A stretch of 64,000 nt of DNA from Actinoplanes nipponensis (GTDB lineage Bacteria; Actinomycetota; Actinomycetes; Mycobacteriales; Micromonosporaceae). Both the position numbers and the translations under genes were made by a program. Positions 43,710 to 52,331 of this stretch are shown in pieces. Where the stretch lies: NCBI RefSeq assembly GCF_016862275.1, contig NZ_BOMQ01000074.1:62001-126000 (forward strand). The letters are read 5' to 3'. Under the pieces are notes generated by a model. It ran no database searches, was not told the DNA's origin, and saw only the letters and a list, made by a program, of their open reading frames with translations. How positions within the stretch are numbered: position 1 is the stretch's first letter; the number at the start of each line of letters is the position of its first letter.

Positions 43710-44390
43710 ATGTCAGCTGTTCTGGTGGTGCTGTCCGGGGCCCGGGTGTGGAGTCTCAGGGACGGCACCCAGCACCCGACCGGGTTCTGGGCCGAGGAGT
43801 TCGTCGCGCCGTACCGGCTGCTGGTCGAGGCCGGCCACGACGTCACCGTCGCGACCCCGGGCGGCCGCGTCCCGGTCGCCGACGAGGCCAGCCTGGGCGA
43901 CGAGTCCGCCCCCGCGCTGCGCGCCTACCTGGAGAGCGTGCGGGACGTGCTGCAGTCCCCGGCCCGGCTCGAGGACGTCGACCCGGCCGGCTACGACGCG
44001 GTCTTCATCCCCGGCGGGCACGGCCCGATGCAGGACCTGGCGGTCAACCCGGACGTGGCCCGCATCCTGGCCGCGATGCTGCCGGACGCCGGCAAGGTCG
44101 TCGCCTCCCTGTGCCACGGCCCGGCGGCGTTCCTGTCCGCCGGTGACGCCGAGGGCAACTGGCTGTTCAAGGGCCGCAAGCTGACCGCGTTCACCGACGA
44201 GGAGGAGAAGCAGGCCGGGCTGGCGGACAACGCCCCCTGGCTGCTGGAGGACCGGCTGCGCGCGGGCGGCGCCGTCTTCGAGTCGGCTCCGGCCTGGGCG
44301 TCGCACGTGGTCGTGGACGGCAACCTGATCACGGCGCAGAACCCGGCCTCGGCCGAGGCCGCCGGCCGGGCCATCCTCGCCCAGCTCTGA
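43710..44390 (+). CDS. DJ-1/PfpI-family protein (Hsp31-like)
   Basis: A 226-residue class I glutamine-amidotransferase-like protein. The nucleophile elbow is VASLCHGPAAF (Cys about 133), with FIPGGHGPMQDL supplying the oxyanion region and the Glu in TPTGFWAEE typical of Hsp31/DJ-1. Members are chaperones or glyoxalase III/deglycases. GGAGGTAG at 43700-43707 fixes ATG 43710. Monocistronic and convergent with the SnoaL-like gene. Confidence 0.9.
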   Translation: MSAVLVVLSGARVWSLRDGTQHPTGFWAEEFVAPYRLLVEAGHDVTVATPGGRVPVADEASLGDESAPALRAYLESVRDVLQSPARLEDVDPAGYDAVFIPGGHGPMQDLAVNPDVARILAAMLPDAGKVVASLCHGPAAFLSAGDAEGNWLFKGRKLTAFTDEEEKQAGLADNAPWLLEDRLRAGGAVFESAPAWASHVVVDGNLITAQNPASAEAAGRAILAQL

Positions 44391-44404
44391 GCCGGCGCGC
44401 CGGG

Positions 44405-44770
44405 TCAGGAGCCGGGGTTCACGAACTCGGGCTGGTCCAGGACCCGCAGCCAGGTGCCGTCGCTCTGCCGGCGGGCCACCTGGGCGCGGGCCCCGGCGCC
44501 GTCCCGGGGCGGGGTCGAGGTCAGCGCCAGCTCGCCGCTGATCAACGTCGGCAACGGCGGCTCCGGCTGGAAGGCGGGCAGGTGCGGAAGCGCTTCTTCC
44601 CACAGCTTGCGGATGGCCTCGCGCCCGACGGTCTGCTGACCCGGCGGGTACGCCATCACGGCGTCCGGCTCGTAGAGCAGCGCGATACCCTCGGCGTCCT
44701 TGGCGTTGGCCCGCTCGACGAACAGCCGGGTCAGATCCTCGGGGCGGGCGGCCTTCTCACGTTCGGTCAT
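44405..44770 (-). CDS. SnoaL/YybH-like protein (DUF4440 type)
   Basis: A 121-residue NTF2-fold protein: LTRLFVERANAKDAEGIALLYEPDAVMAYP with GREAIRKLWEEAL, as in SgcJ/EcaC and YybH-like proteins. The catalytic role is unknown. It is divergent from the LysR-type gene with a palindrome between them, so the regulator probably controls it. Confidence 0.82.
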   Translation of the reverse strand: MTEREKAARPEDLTRLFVERANAKDAEGIALLYEPDAVMAYPPGQQTVGREAIRKLWEEALPHLPAFQPEPPLPTLISGELALTSTPPRDGAGARAQVARRQSDGTWLRVLDQPEFVNPGS

Positions 44771-44795
44771 GAGGCCAGCCTCGCCCCACCCGAGT

Positions 44796-44821
44796 GACAA
44801 GTCCAACAGATGGTTCTTGTC
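44796..44821. promoter_or_regulatory. Candidate LysR operator
   Basis: GACAAG (44796-44801) and CTTGTC (44816-44821) form an inverted repeat around an AT-richer centre containing AACAGATGGTT. It lies in the 70-bp gap between the divergent SnoaL-like and LysR genes, the usual place for a LysR autoregulatory site. Confidence 0.5.
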
Positions 44822-44840
44822 GTAGCTATCATCACGACTC

Positions 44841-45716
44841 ATGGATCTGCGGCAGCTCGAATACTTCGTGGCGGTGGCCGAGGAGGCCAATTTCACCCGC
44901 GCGGCCGACCGCGTGCACATCACCCAGTCCGGCGTGAGCGCCCAGATCCGCCAGTTCGAACGGGAACTGGGTGCCGACCTGTTCGACCGCTCCGCGCGCA
45001 TGGTCCGGCTCACCGCGGCCGGCGCGGCGGCGCTGCCGCACGCCCGTACGGCGCTGGCGGCGGCCCAGGCCATCCGCACCGCCTGCGACGAGGTGAACGG
45101 GCTGGTCCGCGGCAAGCTGCGGATCGGCATGGTCACCGGCTGCACGATCACCCCGCTGTTCGACGCGCTGGCCTCGTTCCACCGCCGGCACCCGCGGATC
45201 GAGATCACCCTGGCCGAGGACAACTCGGAGGTGCTGGTCGAGAACGTGAGGGCGGGCCACGCGGACCTGGCCCTGGTGGCGGTGGCGGGCGGCCTGCCGG
45301 ACGGGCTGGAGTCGCTGACCGTCCTCAGCGAGGGACTGGTCGCGGCCGTCGCGCCGGGGCACGACCTGGCCGAGCGGGAGTCGGTGCCGTTGCGGCGGCT
45401 GACCGCGTACCCGTTGATCTGCCTGCCGGTGGGCACCGGGATCCGCGGCGTGCTCGACCAGGCCTGCGCGGCCGCCGGGGTCCGCCCGACCGTGGCGCTG
45501 CAGGCGACCGCGCCGGGCGCGGTCCTGGACCTGGCCGCGCGCGGCCTGGGGGTGGCGATCCTGAGCGCGTCGATGACGGCCGAGGTGGCCGGGCTGCGGT
45601 CGGTGCCGATCGAGGACGTCGAGCTGCCGGCGATGCTGGCGCTGGTGTGGCGCAAGGGCGAGAGCGCGGTGCTGCGGGCCCTGCTGCCGCACTGCCGCCG
45701 CGCCTTCGCGGCCTAG
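44841..45716 (+). CDS. LysR-family transcriptional regulator
   Basis: A 291-residue LTTR. Winged-helix N-terminus MDLRQLEYFVAVAEEANFTRAADRVHITQSGVSAQIRQFERELG-type signature, then the two-lobe substrate-binding domain. It likely activates the divergent SnoaL-like gene and represses itself through the palindrome between them. The effector is unknown. Confidence 0.92.
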   Translation: MDLRQLEYFVAVAEEANFTRAADRVHITQSGVSAQIRQFERELGADLFDRSARMVRLTAAGAAALPHARTALAAAQAIRTACDEVNGLVRGKLRIGMVTGCTITPLFDALASFHRRHPRIEITLAEDNSEVLVENVRAGHADLALVAVAGGLPDGLESLTVLSEGLVAAVAPGHDLAERESVPLRRLTAYPLICLPVGTGIRGVLDQACAAAGVRPTVALQATAPGAVLDLAARGLGVAILSASMTAEVAGLRSVPIEDVELPAMLALVWRKGESAVLRALLPHCRRAFAA

Positions 45717-45831
45717 GCTCTCGCTCACCGCCCGCCTTGCCCCGGTTCTCCCAGCGGCCTGCCTTCCCGCCGCGGGTGCCGGCTCGCCGTGCTGGCCGGC
45801 CGGTTCGCTGCGGATCTCGCGCGTGGCCGGT

Positions 45832-46389
45832 TCAGGCCGCGCAGGCGACCTCGGCCTGCTCGCTCCAGGGCGTGCCGTCGAAGCCCTCACGGGGCCGCGT
45901 CTCGCGGTCCCGCTGGCCGAAGGTCTGCACCGACAGCGTGACCGGCAGCCGGCCCAGCGGCAGCCCGTGTACGCAGTCGACCCGCACATCGGCCTCGGCT
46001 TGCACGGTTTCGCCGGGCGCGATCCAGCGCCGCTCGTCCACCCCGTGCACGCTGACGCCCGGCCGGGAACCGGACAGGTCACGGATGGTGATCGGCATCG
46101 GCCCGGCGTTCACCAGCGTCACCCGCCGGGTGAGCGTGACGGTGGTGACCCGCCCGCCACGCACGACGCTGTCCGCGGGCGACCCGTCGACGAACGGACT
46201 GGCCTCGGCGAAGACGAACACGGCGACCGGCCGGTCGCGGACGGCGGCCTCCCGGCGCACGGCCCAGCCGTAGGTGGCGCAGGCGCCGAGCACAGCCCCG
46301 ACCACCAGCGCGGCCGCGACGAGCAGATGCGACCGGCGGGAACGAGCGGGAGGTACGACGGCCGGCCGGTCCAGGTCGATCACATTCAT
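45832..46389 (-). CDS. Hypothetical membrane-anchored protein
   Basis: A 185-residue protein. A TM helix at about 22-42 (LLVAAALVVGAVLGACATYGW) follows a short basic cytoplasmic segment. The exposed part is beta-rich with two Cys that may pair (VDCVHG and VACAA), and WIAPGETVQAEADVRV suggests an immunoglobulin-like fold. No family recognised. Read in the same direction as the downstream regulator gene but separated by 106 bp from it. Confidence 0.65.
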   Translation of the reverse strand: MNVIDLDRPAVVPPARSRRSHLLVAAALVVGAVLGACATYGWAVRREAAVRDRPVAVFVFAEASPFVDGSPADSVVRGGRVTTVTLTRRVTLVNAGPMPITIRDLSGSRPGVSVHGVDERRWIAPGETVQAEADVRVDCVHGLPLGRLPVTLSVQTFGQRDRETRPREGFDGTPWSEQAEVACAA

Positions 46390-46495
46390 GCGGTGCCCTC
46401 GCCCTGCCTCGGAACGGGAACGGACGGTTCAGAGAACGTACGGCACCGGCCGGGGGTTGCGGGCCGAGGGGCGCGTCTTTCCTGGTCGTCGCGCG

Positions 46496-47371
46496 TCAGT
46501 CCACCATGGAGCGCGGTGCACCCTCCAGGTCATCGATGATCCGCTCCAGGATCCGCGGTGTGTCCCGCAGGGGCGCGGCCCGGACGAACAGCCGGCTCAC
46601 CGCGTCGAAGTAGAAGTCGACGTCGTGCCGACCGCCCAGGTAGAGCGCGCTGGTGAGCTGCTCCAGACACACCAGATCGGGCAGCTCCGGCCGCGGAAAC
46701 CGCAGAATGGTGAACGACCCGCCGGCGGCGACGTGCCGGCCGGCGCTGAACGGCAAGACCTGCAGCCGTACGTTCGAAGCCTTGGTGACCACCGCCAGCA
46801 GCGACTCGAGCTGATCCCGCATGACCCGCCTCCCCCCGACCGGGCGCCGCAGGGCGGCCTCGTCCACCACGGCCCAGAGCTTCGGCGGATGCGGACGGGT
46901 GAGCAACTGCTGACGCTCCACCCGGCGAGCAGCCTCGTCACGGCGCGCGACCGCCCGGGCGTACTCCTCGGTCTGCAGGAGCGCCGGGACGAACTGGACC
47001 TCGTAGGTGCGGATCAGGGAGGCGGTGGCCTCCAGCCCGAGATAGCGGGGAAACCAGTCCGGGGTGACATCGCTGTACGCCCGCCACGAGCCCGGGGCGT
47101 TGGCCTCGCGTACGCGGTCCAGGAAGACGTCGCGTTCCAGATCGTCGTAGACGCCGTAGAGGGAGAGAAGGTCGAGAACGTCCCGCTCGACGAGCCGGGA
47201 CTGCCCCAACTCCATGCGGTCGATCTGCCACTCGTCGCCGTTGATCGCGGCGGCCGCCTCGGCGAGGGTGAGACCGCTGCGCTCCCGGAGTCGTCGCAGG
47301 TAGGCGCCCACCAGGACACGGACGACTGTGGGGGCATCGCCGGGGCCACCCCGCTCCGGTGATCTGCTCAA
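46496..47371 (-). CDS. XRE-family regulator with DUF5753 domain
   Basis: A 291-residue protein from TTG 47371, chosen because GGAGG lies 6 bp upstream and the length fits the family. HTH_31-type N-terminus (LRRLRERSGLTLAEAAAAI, WQIDRMELGQSRL) then DUF5753 (YEVQFVPALLQTEEYARAV, VLPFSAGRHVAAGGSF, LYLGGRHDVDFY). These regulators are abundant in actinomycetes and often pair with DUF397 proteins; no DUF397 gene is adjacent here. Confidence 0.88.
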   Translation of the reverse strand: MSRSPERGGPGDAPTVVRVLVGAYLRRLRERSGLTLAEAAAAINGDEWQIDRMELGQSRLVERDVLDLLSLYGVYDDLERDVFLDRVREANAPGSWRAYSDVTPDWFPRYLGLEATASLIRTYEVQFVPALLQTEEYARAVARRDEAARRVERQQLLTRPHPPKLWAVVDEAALRRPVGGRRVMRDQLESLLAVVTKASNVRLQVLPFSAGRHVAAGGSFTILRFPRPELPDLVCLEQLTSALYLGGRHDVDFYFDAVSRLFVRAAPLRDTPRILERIIDDLEGAPRSMVD

Positions 47372-47460
47372 CGCGCACCTCCGCGCTTTTTCTTCGGTTG
47401 AGCATGCCACTGGGGGGCGGGTGGGGCCAGTTGGGGAAAGAGATGCTGGTGCGGTGGTGG

Positions 47461-47533
47461 TGCCCCCGGTAGGAATCGAACCTACGACACACGGTTTAGG
47501 AAACCGATGCTCTATCCCCTGAGCTACGAGGGC
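47461..47533 (-). tRNA. tRNA-Arg (anticodon CCT)
   Basis: A 73-nt cloverleaf on the minus strand: acceptor GCCCTCG with CGGGGGC, D arm, anticodon loop TTCCTAA (anticodon CCT, reading AGG), T arm GTAGG-TTCGAAT-CCTAC, discriminator A. CCA follows in the genome. Confidence 0.95.
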
Positions 47534-47725
47534 CTGCGGCCCACATCGTACCCAGCTGGGGATGTCCACGAGTGCCCGGGCGTCCCGTCGGGGCCCCACG
47601 AGTGCCATCTGGTCGACCGGTGGGCATTCCCGTTGCTGGCCGGAGCGCCTCCGGAGCAATCCCGCGCACACGCGGCCCGGCGTGCCCGGGACATCCGTGT
47701 CTACGGGAGCATGAGTAATGTGTGA
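47534..47725. other. Intergenic stretch with no supported gene
   Basis: Between the 5' end of tRNA-Arg and the repeat promoter of the ATPase gene. Repeated CACGAGTGCC-type words (near 47567 and 47597) are visible, but no gene, terminator or attachment-site duplication could be supported. Confidence 0.4.
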
Positions 47726-47759
47726 ACGGTAGTCTTCAAGATGCGTCTACGGTAGTCTT
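47726..47759 (+). promoter_or_regulatory. Tandem repeat promoter of the DUF4143 ATPase gene
   Basis: ACGGTAGTCTT occurs at 47726-47736 and 47749-47759, a 23-bp period. The second copy includes TAGTCT, a good -10 box 5 bp before GTG 47765, so the mRNA is probably leaderless. The first copy falls in the -35 region. Paired repeats over a promoter suggest autoregulation. Confidence 0.5.
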
Positions 47760-47764
47760 GTAAC

Positions 47765-49039
47765 GTGTTGCCATATCAGTTGCGGGCCGTTGATCAAGAG
47801 CTGGATGAGCTTCTCGGCGGCTTGCCTGCCATCAGTCTCGAGGGGCCGAAGGGCGTCGGGAAGACCGCCACGGCCCAGCGGCGCGCCGCCACCGCCTTCG
47901 CCATGGACGACGCGACACAGCGGGAGCTGCTCACCGCCGATCCGCAACGCCTCGACCGTGCCCCGGCGCCGGTCCTCATCGACGAGTGGCAGCGCGAGCC
48001 GGCAGTCTGGGACTTTGTGCGGCGCAGCGTCGACCGTAATCCCGCACCGGCCCGGTTCCTGTTGACCGGCAGCGCCACCCCCACGTCTGCGCCGACACAT
48101 TCCGGAGCCGGGCGCATCGTCCAGCTCCGGATGCGACCGATGAGCCTGGCCGAGCGGGCCCTGGCCGAGCCGACGGTCAGCCTTCGGGAGTTGCTCACCG
48201 GACGGCGGCCGGCCGTGGGCGGAGGCACTGCGCTGAGCCTGGTCGACTACGCCGAGGAGATCGTGCGCTCCGGATTCCCCGCCATCCGTCAACTGCCGCC
48301 GCGTGCTCGCCGGGCACAGCTCGACGGCTACCTGAACCGCATCGTCGAACGAGACTTCCCCGAGCAAGGCCACCTGGTACGCCGCCCCGACACCCTGCGC
48401 GGGTGGCTAGCCGCGTACGCCGCCGCAACGGCAACCACCAGTTCCTACAACGCCATCCTGGACGCGGCCACACCCGGCGAGACCAACAAGCCCGCCAAGA
48501 CGACCACGACCGCGTACCGCGACGTCCTGTCGCAACTGTGGCTGCTCGATCCCGTGCCCGGCTGGTTGCCCAGCCGCAGCGCCTTCAGCAGACTCGGCGC
48601 CGCACCGAAACACCACCTCGCCGACCCGGCACTCGCCGCCCGACTACTTGGTGTGGACGTACCCGCCCTGCTCGACGATTCAGCACCGAACGCGCCGGTA
48701 CGCCGGCCTGGTCCTCTGCTGGGCGCCTTGTTCGAGTCGCTGGTGACGCTCAGCGTGCGGGTCTACGCGCAGGTAGCTGAAGCCACGGTTCATCACCTAC
48801 GCACCTGGGACAGTCGGCACGAGGTGGATCTCATCATCCAGCGCGCCGATCAACGAGTCGTGGCGCTCGAGGTCAAGCTGTCGCCGTCGGTGAGCGATGA
48901 CGATGTCCGTCACCTCACCTGGCTGCGCAGACAACTCGGCGACGATCTACTTGATGCGGCGGTCATAACCACCGGGTCTGAGGCGTACCGTCGCGCCGAC
49001 GGCATCGCGGTGATCCCGCTCTGCTTGCTCGAACCCTGA
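47765..49039 (+). CDS. AAA+ ATPase with DUF4143 domain
   Basis: A 424-residue protein. Walker A GPKGVGKT (28-35), Walker B VLIDEWQ, sensor-1 LLTGSATP, then the DUF4143 domain with a restriction-nuclease-like core (HEVDLIIQ and VVALEVKLSPS, an E-x-K pair). Proteins of this AAA_14/DUF4143 type are common on accessory DNA; their role is unproven, with links to defence or toxin-antitoxin-like behaviour. Probably leaderless from GTG 47765. Confidence 0.87.
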   Translation: MLPYQLRAVDQELDELLGGLPAISLEGPKGVGKTATAQRRAATAFAMDDATQRELLTADPQRLDRAPAPVLIDEWQREPAVWDFVRRSVDRNPAPARFLLTGSATPTSAPTHSGAGRIVQLRMRPMSLAERALAEPTVSLRELLTGRRPAVGGGTALSLVDYAEEIVRSGFPAIRQLPPRARRAQLDGYLNRIVERDFPEQGHLVRRPDTLRGWLAAYAAATATTSSYNAILDAATPGETNKPAKTTTTAYRDVLSQLWLLDPVPGWLPSRSAFSRLGAAPKHHLADPALAARLLGVDVPALLDDSAPNAPVRRPGPLLGALFESLVTLSVRVYAQVAEATVHHLRTWDSRHEVDLIIQRADQRVVALEVKLSPSVSDDDVRHLTWLRRQLGDDLLDAAVITTGSEAYRRADGIAVIPLCLLEP

Positions 49040-49226
49040 CAACCGGCGCATGGCCCGATCACGGGTAGTCGCCGTCATCGATGGATGAAGGCCGATCAGC
49101 AGACCAGCCGAACCCGCCCCTTTCTTCGGTAGCGGGAGTGGCCATTAAGCTGGTCATTCAGAATCAATGAACCATTCCAACCTGATGGCGCAGGTCAGCA
49201 GCGTCCGGGGAGGGCGGTGGCCGGGT

Positions 49227-49380
49227 CTGATCCGAACCCATCGCCACCAGCGACGATCTCGTTGGCGGCGCCTGCGTAACGGCGACCCCTCACCCACCTA
49301 TCCGCCGGGTTCGAGGTGGGCGTGGCCACCGCCTGGCGCAACGTCGGCGAGGCGGTCAGTCTTCAGCCAACCGAGCTTTG
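49227..49380 (+). pseudogene. IS5-family transposase remnant
   Basis: Conceptual translation gives GLIRTHRHQRRSRWRRL and RNGD in one frame. After a shift near 49286 another frame gives THLSAG and FEVGVATAWRNVGEAVSL. These are the N-terminal blocks of IS5-type (IS112-like) transposases, in shortened form: an internal piece between WRRL and RNGD is lost. No DDE core or terminal repeats remain. A vestige of an old insertion. Confidence 0.6.
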
Positions 49381-49464
49381 TCGGCGTAGCCGGTTGGCGT
49401 GGATCAGGTTCGATGGCGAGGTGAATATTGAGTCCTTGATACTGACTGTCACAGAGGAGGAGGC

Positions 49465-50322
49465 GTGCGACGCCTTCCGCCCGTCGTAATCGCTGTTGGT
49501 GGCATTCTGGTGCTTCTTTTCATGATCGCACTGATCGAGCCTCGATGGATCTTGCGGCTGGATCTTGGGTCGGACATGAAAAATCTACGACCACCCGAGA
49601 TGGCCAACGCCATCAACCAGATCAGGTCTACCGTCATTCAAGCCGTCGGCTCCGTCGTGGTGCTCAGCGGCGCGTACGTCGGCTGGCGGCAACTACAACA
49701 CAACATGCACGCCACCCAGGCGCAGATCGAGCTGCAGCGCGCCGGACACCTGACCGACCGCTACACACGAGTCGTGGAACAGCTCGCCAGCACCGACGAG
49801 ACGATCCGCGTCGGCGCCATTCACGCTCTTGACCGGATCGCCGCGGAGGCGGTCACGGAGCGAGCCGGGGTCGTCGCCCTTCTCGCCACCTACGTCCGGA
49901 CACGCGCCCACCGCGGCTGGACCAGCCTCGACGACCCCCACCTTCCGCTCCGGTCCCGGGCCAGCGACATTCAAGCAGCGTTGACAACGCTCACCCACTG
50001 GATAGAACCCGGACACGTACCGCCACAGTGGCTCACCGCCGACATCGCACACACCGACCTACCCAACGCCAACCTGCACGGGTGCACCCTTTGGCACGTA
50101 CGCATGCGCGACGTCAACCTGACCGGCGCTGCCCTCAGCGAGGTTGACCTGCGAGGCGCTGATCTCCGCGGCGCCATCCTGGACAACGTCGACTTCACCG
50201 GCTCCTACGCCAATCGGCGAACCTGGTGGCCAGCAGGCTTCGACCCCACTACCCACGGCATCACGATCGAGCAGTCCGAAGACGCCTACGAAGCCTGGCC
50301 GCCCAAGACGCCGGACATCTGA
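49465..50322 (+). CDS. Membrane protein with pentapeptide repeats
   Basis: A 285-residue protein from GTG 49465 (GAGGAGGAGG upstream). Two TM helices (about 8-26 and 53-72), a cytosolic helical part (TDRYTRVVEQLASTDETIRVGAIHALDRIA), then pentapeptide repeats (ADIAHTDLPNANLHGC, LSEVDLRGADLRGAILDNV, about 190-245). This layout is common in actinobacteria and function is unknown; a scaffold or stress sensor is plausible. It follows directly on the IS5 remnant. Confidence 0.82.
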   Translation: MRRLPPVVIAVGGILVLLFMIALIEPRWILRLDLGSDMKNLRPPEMANAINQIRSTVIQAVGSVVVLSGAYVGWRQLQHNMHATQAQIELQRAGHLTDRYTRVVEQLASTDETIRVGAIHALDRIAAEAVTERAGVVALLATYVRTRAHRGWTSLDDPHLPLRSRASDIQAALTTLTHWIEPGHVPPQWLTADIAHTDLPNANLHGCTLWHVRMRDVNLTGAALSEVDLRGADLRGAILDNVDFTGSYANRRTWWPAGFDPTTHGITIEQSEDAYEAWPPKTPDI

Positions 50323-50487
50323 GCGTTTCGTCGGTCGGCCGCGAGGTCGCCGTAAGGTCTGGCGGTCGACCGGTTGCCGCAGCTCGACGGCGGGGAACGC
50401 GGCCAGTGGAGGCACGGGTTCCCATTCCGGAAATGTGGCATGCTCTCATGTCCTCCCGCGGCCCACTGCCCATGCGTGGGCGTTGAA

Positions 50488-50952
50488 TCAGTACCGGGAT
50501 CCGCAGGTCCAGCCGCCCATCGGCGTCAAGATGCACGCCCGCGCAGTCAGCCCGGCATCGTTCACCGCCTGCGTGTACCCGGTCTGGCTGGTGCTGTAGT
50601 AGGAGTACACCGTGCGCAGCGATCCGTCGGCGTTGAACCCCTCGATCTTGATGCCGTGCAGGCCCCCGCGGGCCCACGCCATCCGACACCTGGAGCTGTA
50701 GCGCAGTTCGACGGCTCCGGTGCTCGCCGGGTCGACGGTGTAGATGGTGCGGGCGTCGGCGTTGCATTTGTGGAGGACTCCGTTGGGGTCCTCCCAGGCG
50801 GCTCGGTTGGGGTCGACTCCGTCGCAGATCTTGTAGCAGCTCGTCGCCGCGGCGGCCGGTGTGGCGACGATCGGGCTCAGCGCCGCCCCGGTCGTCGCGA
50901 CGGCCGCCGTCAGCAGCGCCGCCAAGCGCCGCGCCCGTGGTGTCATCCTCAT
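50488..50952 (-). CDS. Secreted DUF2690-like protein
   Basis: A 154-residue protein from ATG 50952 (GAGGAAC upstream). Signal peptide RLAALLTAAVATTGAALSP ending at an AAA site, then a Cys-rich domain (SCYKICDGVDP, ELRYSSRCRMAWAR, RACILTPMGGWTCG). The RYSxxCxxAWAR pattern is that of DUF2690. Four or more Cys suggest disulfides. Role unknown. It is downstream of the xylanase gene but separated by its terminator. Confidence 0.8.
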   Translation of the reverse strand: MRMTPRARRLAALLTAAVATTGAALSPIVATPAAAATSCYKICDGVDPNRAAWEDPNGVLHKCNADARTIYTVDPASTGAVELRYSSRCRMAWARGGLHGIKIEGFNADGSLRTVYSYYSTSQTGYTQAVNDAGLTARACILTPMGGWTCGSRY

Positions 50953-51142
50953 GGTTTGTTCCTCTCTGTCGGGCGAACGAGGAACATCCTCTGCAGCGGC
51001 AGGCGGCCGGCACCACACCGTTCAGTCAGGGCTGAAAGGATCGATCCGGCTCCGGCTCGGCCGGCGTCGCGCTGTGCCCGTCAGCGCCCTATGGCAGGTC
51101 CCGCACCGGCCGCAGACTGACCAACTCCCGCCTGATACAGAC

Positions 51143-51174
51143 GGAGGCGGCAGCACCGAAGTGCTGCCGCCTCC
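51143..51174 (-). terminator. Terminator hairpin of the xylanase gene
   Basis: A perfect 14-bp stem GGAGGCGGCAGCAC/GTGCTGCCGCCTCC with a 4-nt loop (TTCG on the transcript), 11 bp after the xylanase stop. There is no U-tract on this strand, as is common for actinomycete terminators. Confidence 0.75.
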
Positions 51175-51185
51175 ACCTTTCAATC

Positions 51186-52331
51186 TCAGCGGTTCCAGCG
51201 CGCCGCGGCCAAAGTGTCGCGAAGCGTGTAATACGCCGGCTTGCGCTCGAAGTTGTTCCCCATCACCGTCGCGGCGCCCTCGGCCGGGAAGAACACCGGC
51301 ACCCAGGAGTACTTGTCGGTGAAGCCCCAGATGGTGAAGGAATTGCAGTCGTCGACGGCCAGGCAGGCGTCCAGGACGGTCTTGTAGTACGCGGCCTGCG
51401 TCGTCAGCTGCTCGGCGGTCGGCACGCCGCCTTCGGGCAGATCCATGCGTACGTCGAGCTCGGTGATCGCGGTGTGCAGACCGAGGTCGTCGAAGCGCTG
51501 CAGCACGGCCCCGAGCTGGTCCGGGGCGCCGTACCGCATGCTCAGGTGGGCCTGGGACGCGAAGCCGTGCAGCGGCACGCGGTCGGCCTGCAATTGCTTG
51601 GCCAGCGCCTCGTACGCGTCGACCTTGACGCCGGGCCATTCCACGCCGTAGTCGTTCAGGAACAGCTGAGCCTTCGGGTCGGCCTGGTGCGCCCAGCGGA
51701 AGGCGTCGGCCACGATGCCCGGGCCGAGTTCACGGATGAAGATGTTTTCCTGGCGGTACTCGCCATTCTCGTTGAGGATCTCGTTGGCGACGTCCCACTG
51801 CTGGATCTTGCCGCGGTAGTGGCCGACCACCGTGAAGATGTGGTCCTTGAGGATCGCGCGCAGCTCCGCCTTGGTGAACTGGCCCTCGGTCAGCCACGCC
51901 GGGTTCTGGCTGTGCCAGAGCAGGGTGTGCCCGCGGACGACCTGACCGTGCTGCCGCGCGAACTTGACGATCGCGTCGGCCGGGCCGAAGTTGTACTTGC
52001 GGCGCTCGGGGTGGATGAATTCCCACTTCATCTGGTTCTCGGGGGAGACCGAGTTGAATTCGCGGGCCAGGACCTTCCGGTACGGCTGGTCGTAGGTGAA
52101 CGGGTCCGGGTAGTCCTGCTCGAGGTGGTGGCCGCCGCCCGCCGCCGCGGATCCGATGCGCAGGTCGCGGGGTGCCGCCCAGCGCAGCGGCAGATTCCAC
52201 TTGCCCGGGTGGTGGTCCACGACGGACCGGCCGCCGGTCGCCTTCGTACCGGCCTGGGCCGGCTGGATGCCGGGGCCGAGCAGCGTCGACGTGGCGAGGA
52301 CGGCCACGGCGACACGGTATGCCTTTCTCAA
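51186..52331 (-). CDS. Secreted endo-1,4-beta-xylanase, GH10
   Basis: A 381-residue enzyme hydrolysing xylan backbones outside the cell. A signal peptide (VAVAVLATSTLLGPGIQPAQA) is followed by a GH10 TIM barrel: NSVSPENQMKWEFIHP, VRGHTLLWHSQNPAWL, acid/base Glu in WDVANEILNE (about 180), nucleophile Glu in TAITELDVRM (about 290), FTIWGFTDKYSW. No carbohydrate-binding module. The TTG start at 52331 is chosen for AAAGGAG just upstream; the upstream GTG in frame lacks such a site. A palindrome at 52381 may be its operator. Confidence 0.93.
   Translation of the reverse strand: MRKAYRVAVAVLATSTLLGPGIQPAQAGTKATGGRSVVDHHPGKWNLPLRWAAPRDLRIGSAAAGGGHHLEQDYPDPFTYDQPYRKVLAREFNSVSPENQMKWEFIHPERRKYNFGPADAIVKFARQHGQVVRGHTLLWHSQNPAWLTEGQFTKAELRAILKDHIFTVVGHYRGKIQQWDVANEILNENGEYRQENIFIRELGPGIVADAFRWAHQADPKAQLFLNDYGVEWPGVKVDAYEALAKQLQADRVPLHGFASQAHLSMRYGAPDQLGAVLQRFDDLGLHTAITELDVRMDLPEGGVPTAEQLTTQAAYYKTVLDACLAVDDCNSFTIWGFTDKYSWVPVFFPAEGAATVMGNNFERKPAYYTLRDTLAAARWNR

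Noticed and set aside
47461..47533. tRNA-Arg as integration site of a genomic island extending right.
   Set aside because: Integrated elements normally adjoin the 3' end of the tRNA, which faces left here; no integrase and no repeated tRNA 3' end were found.
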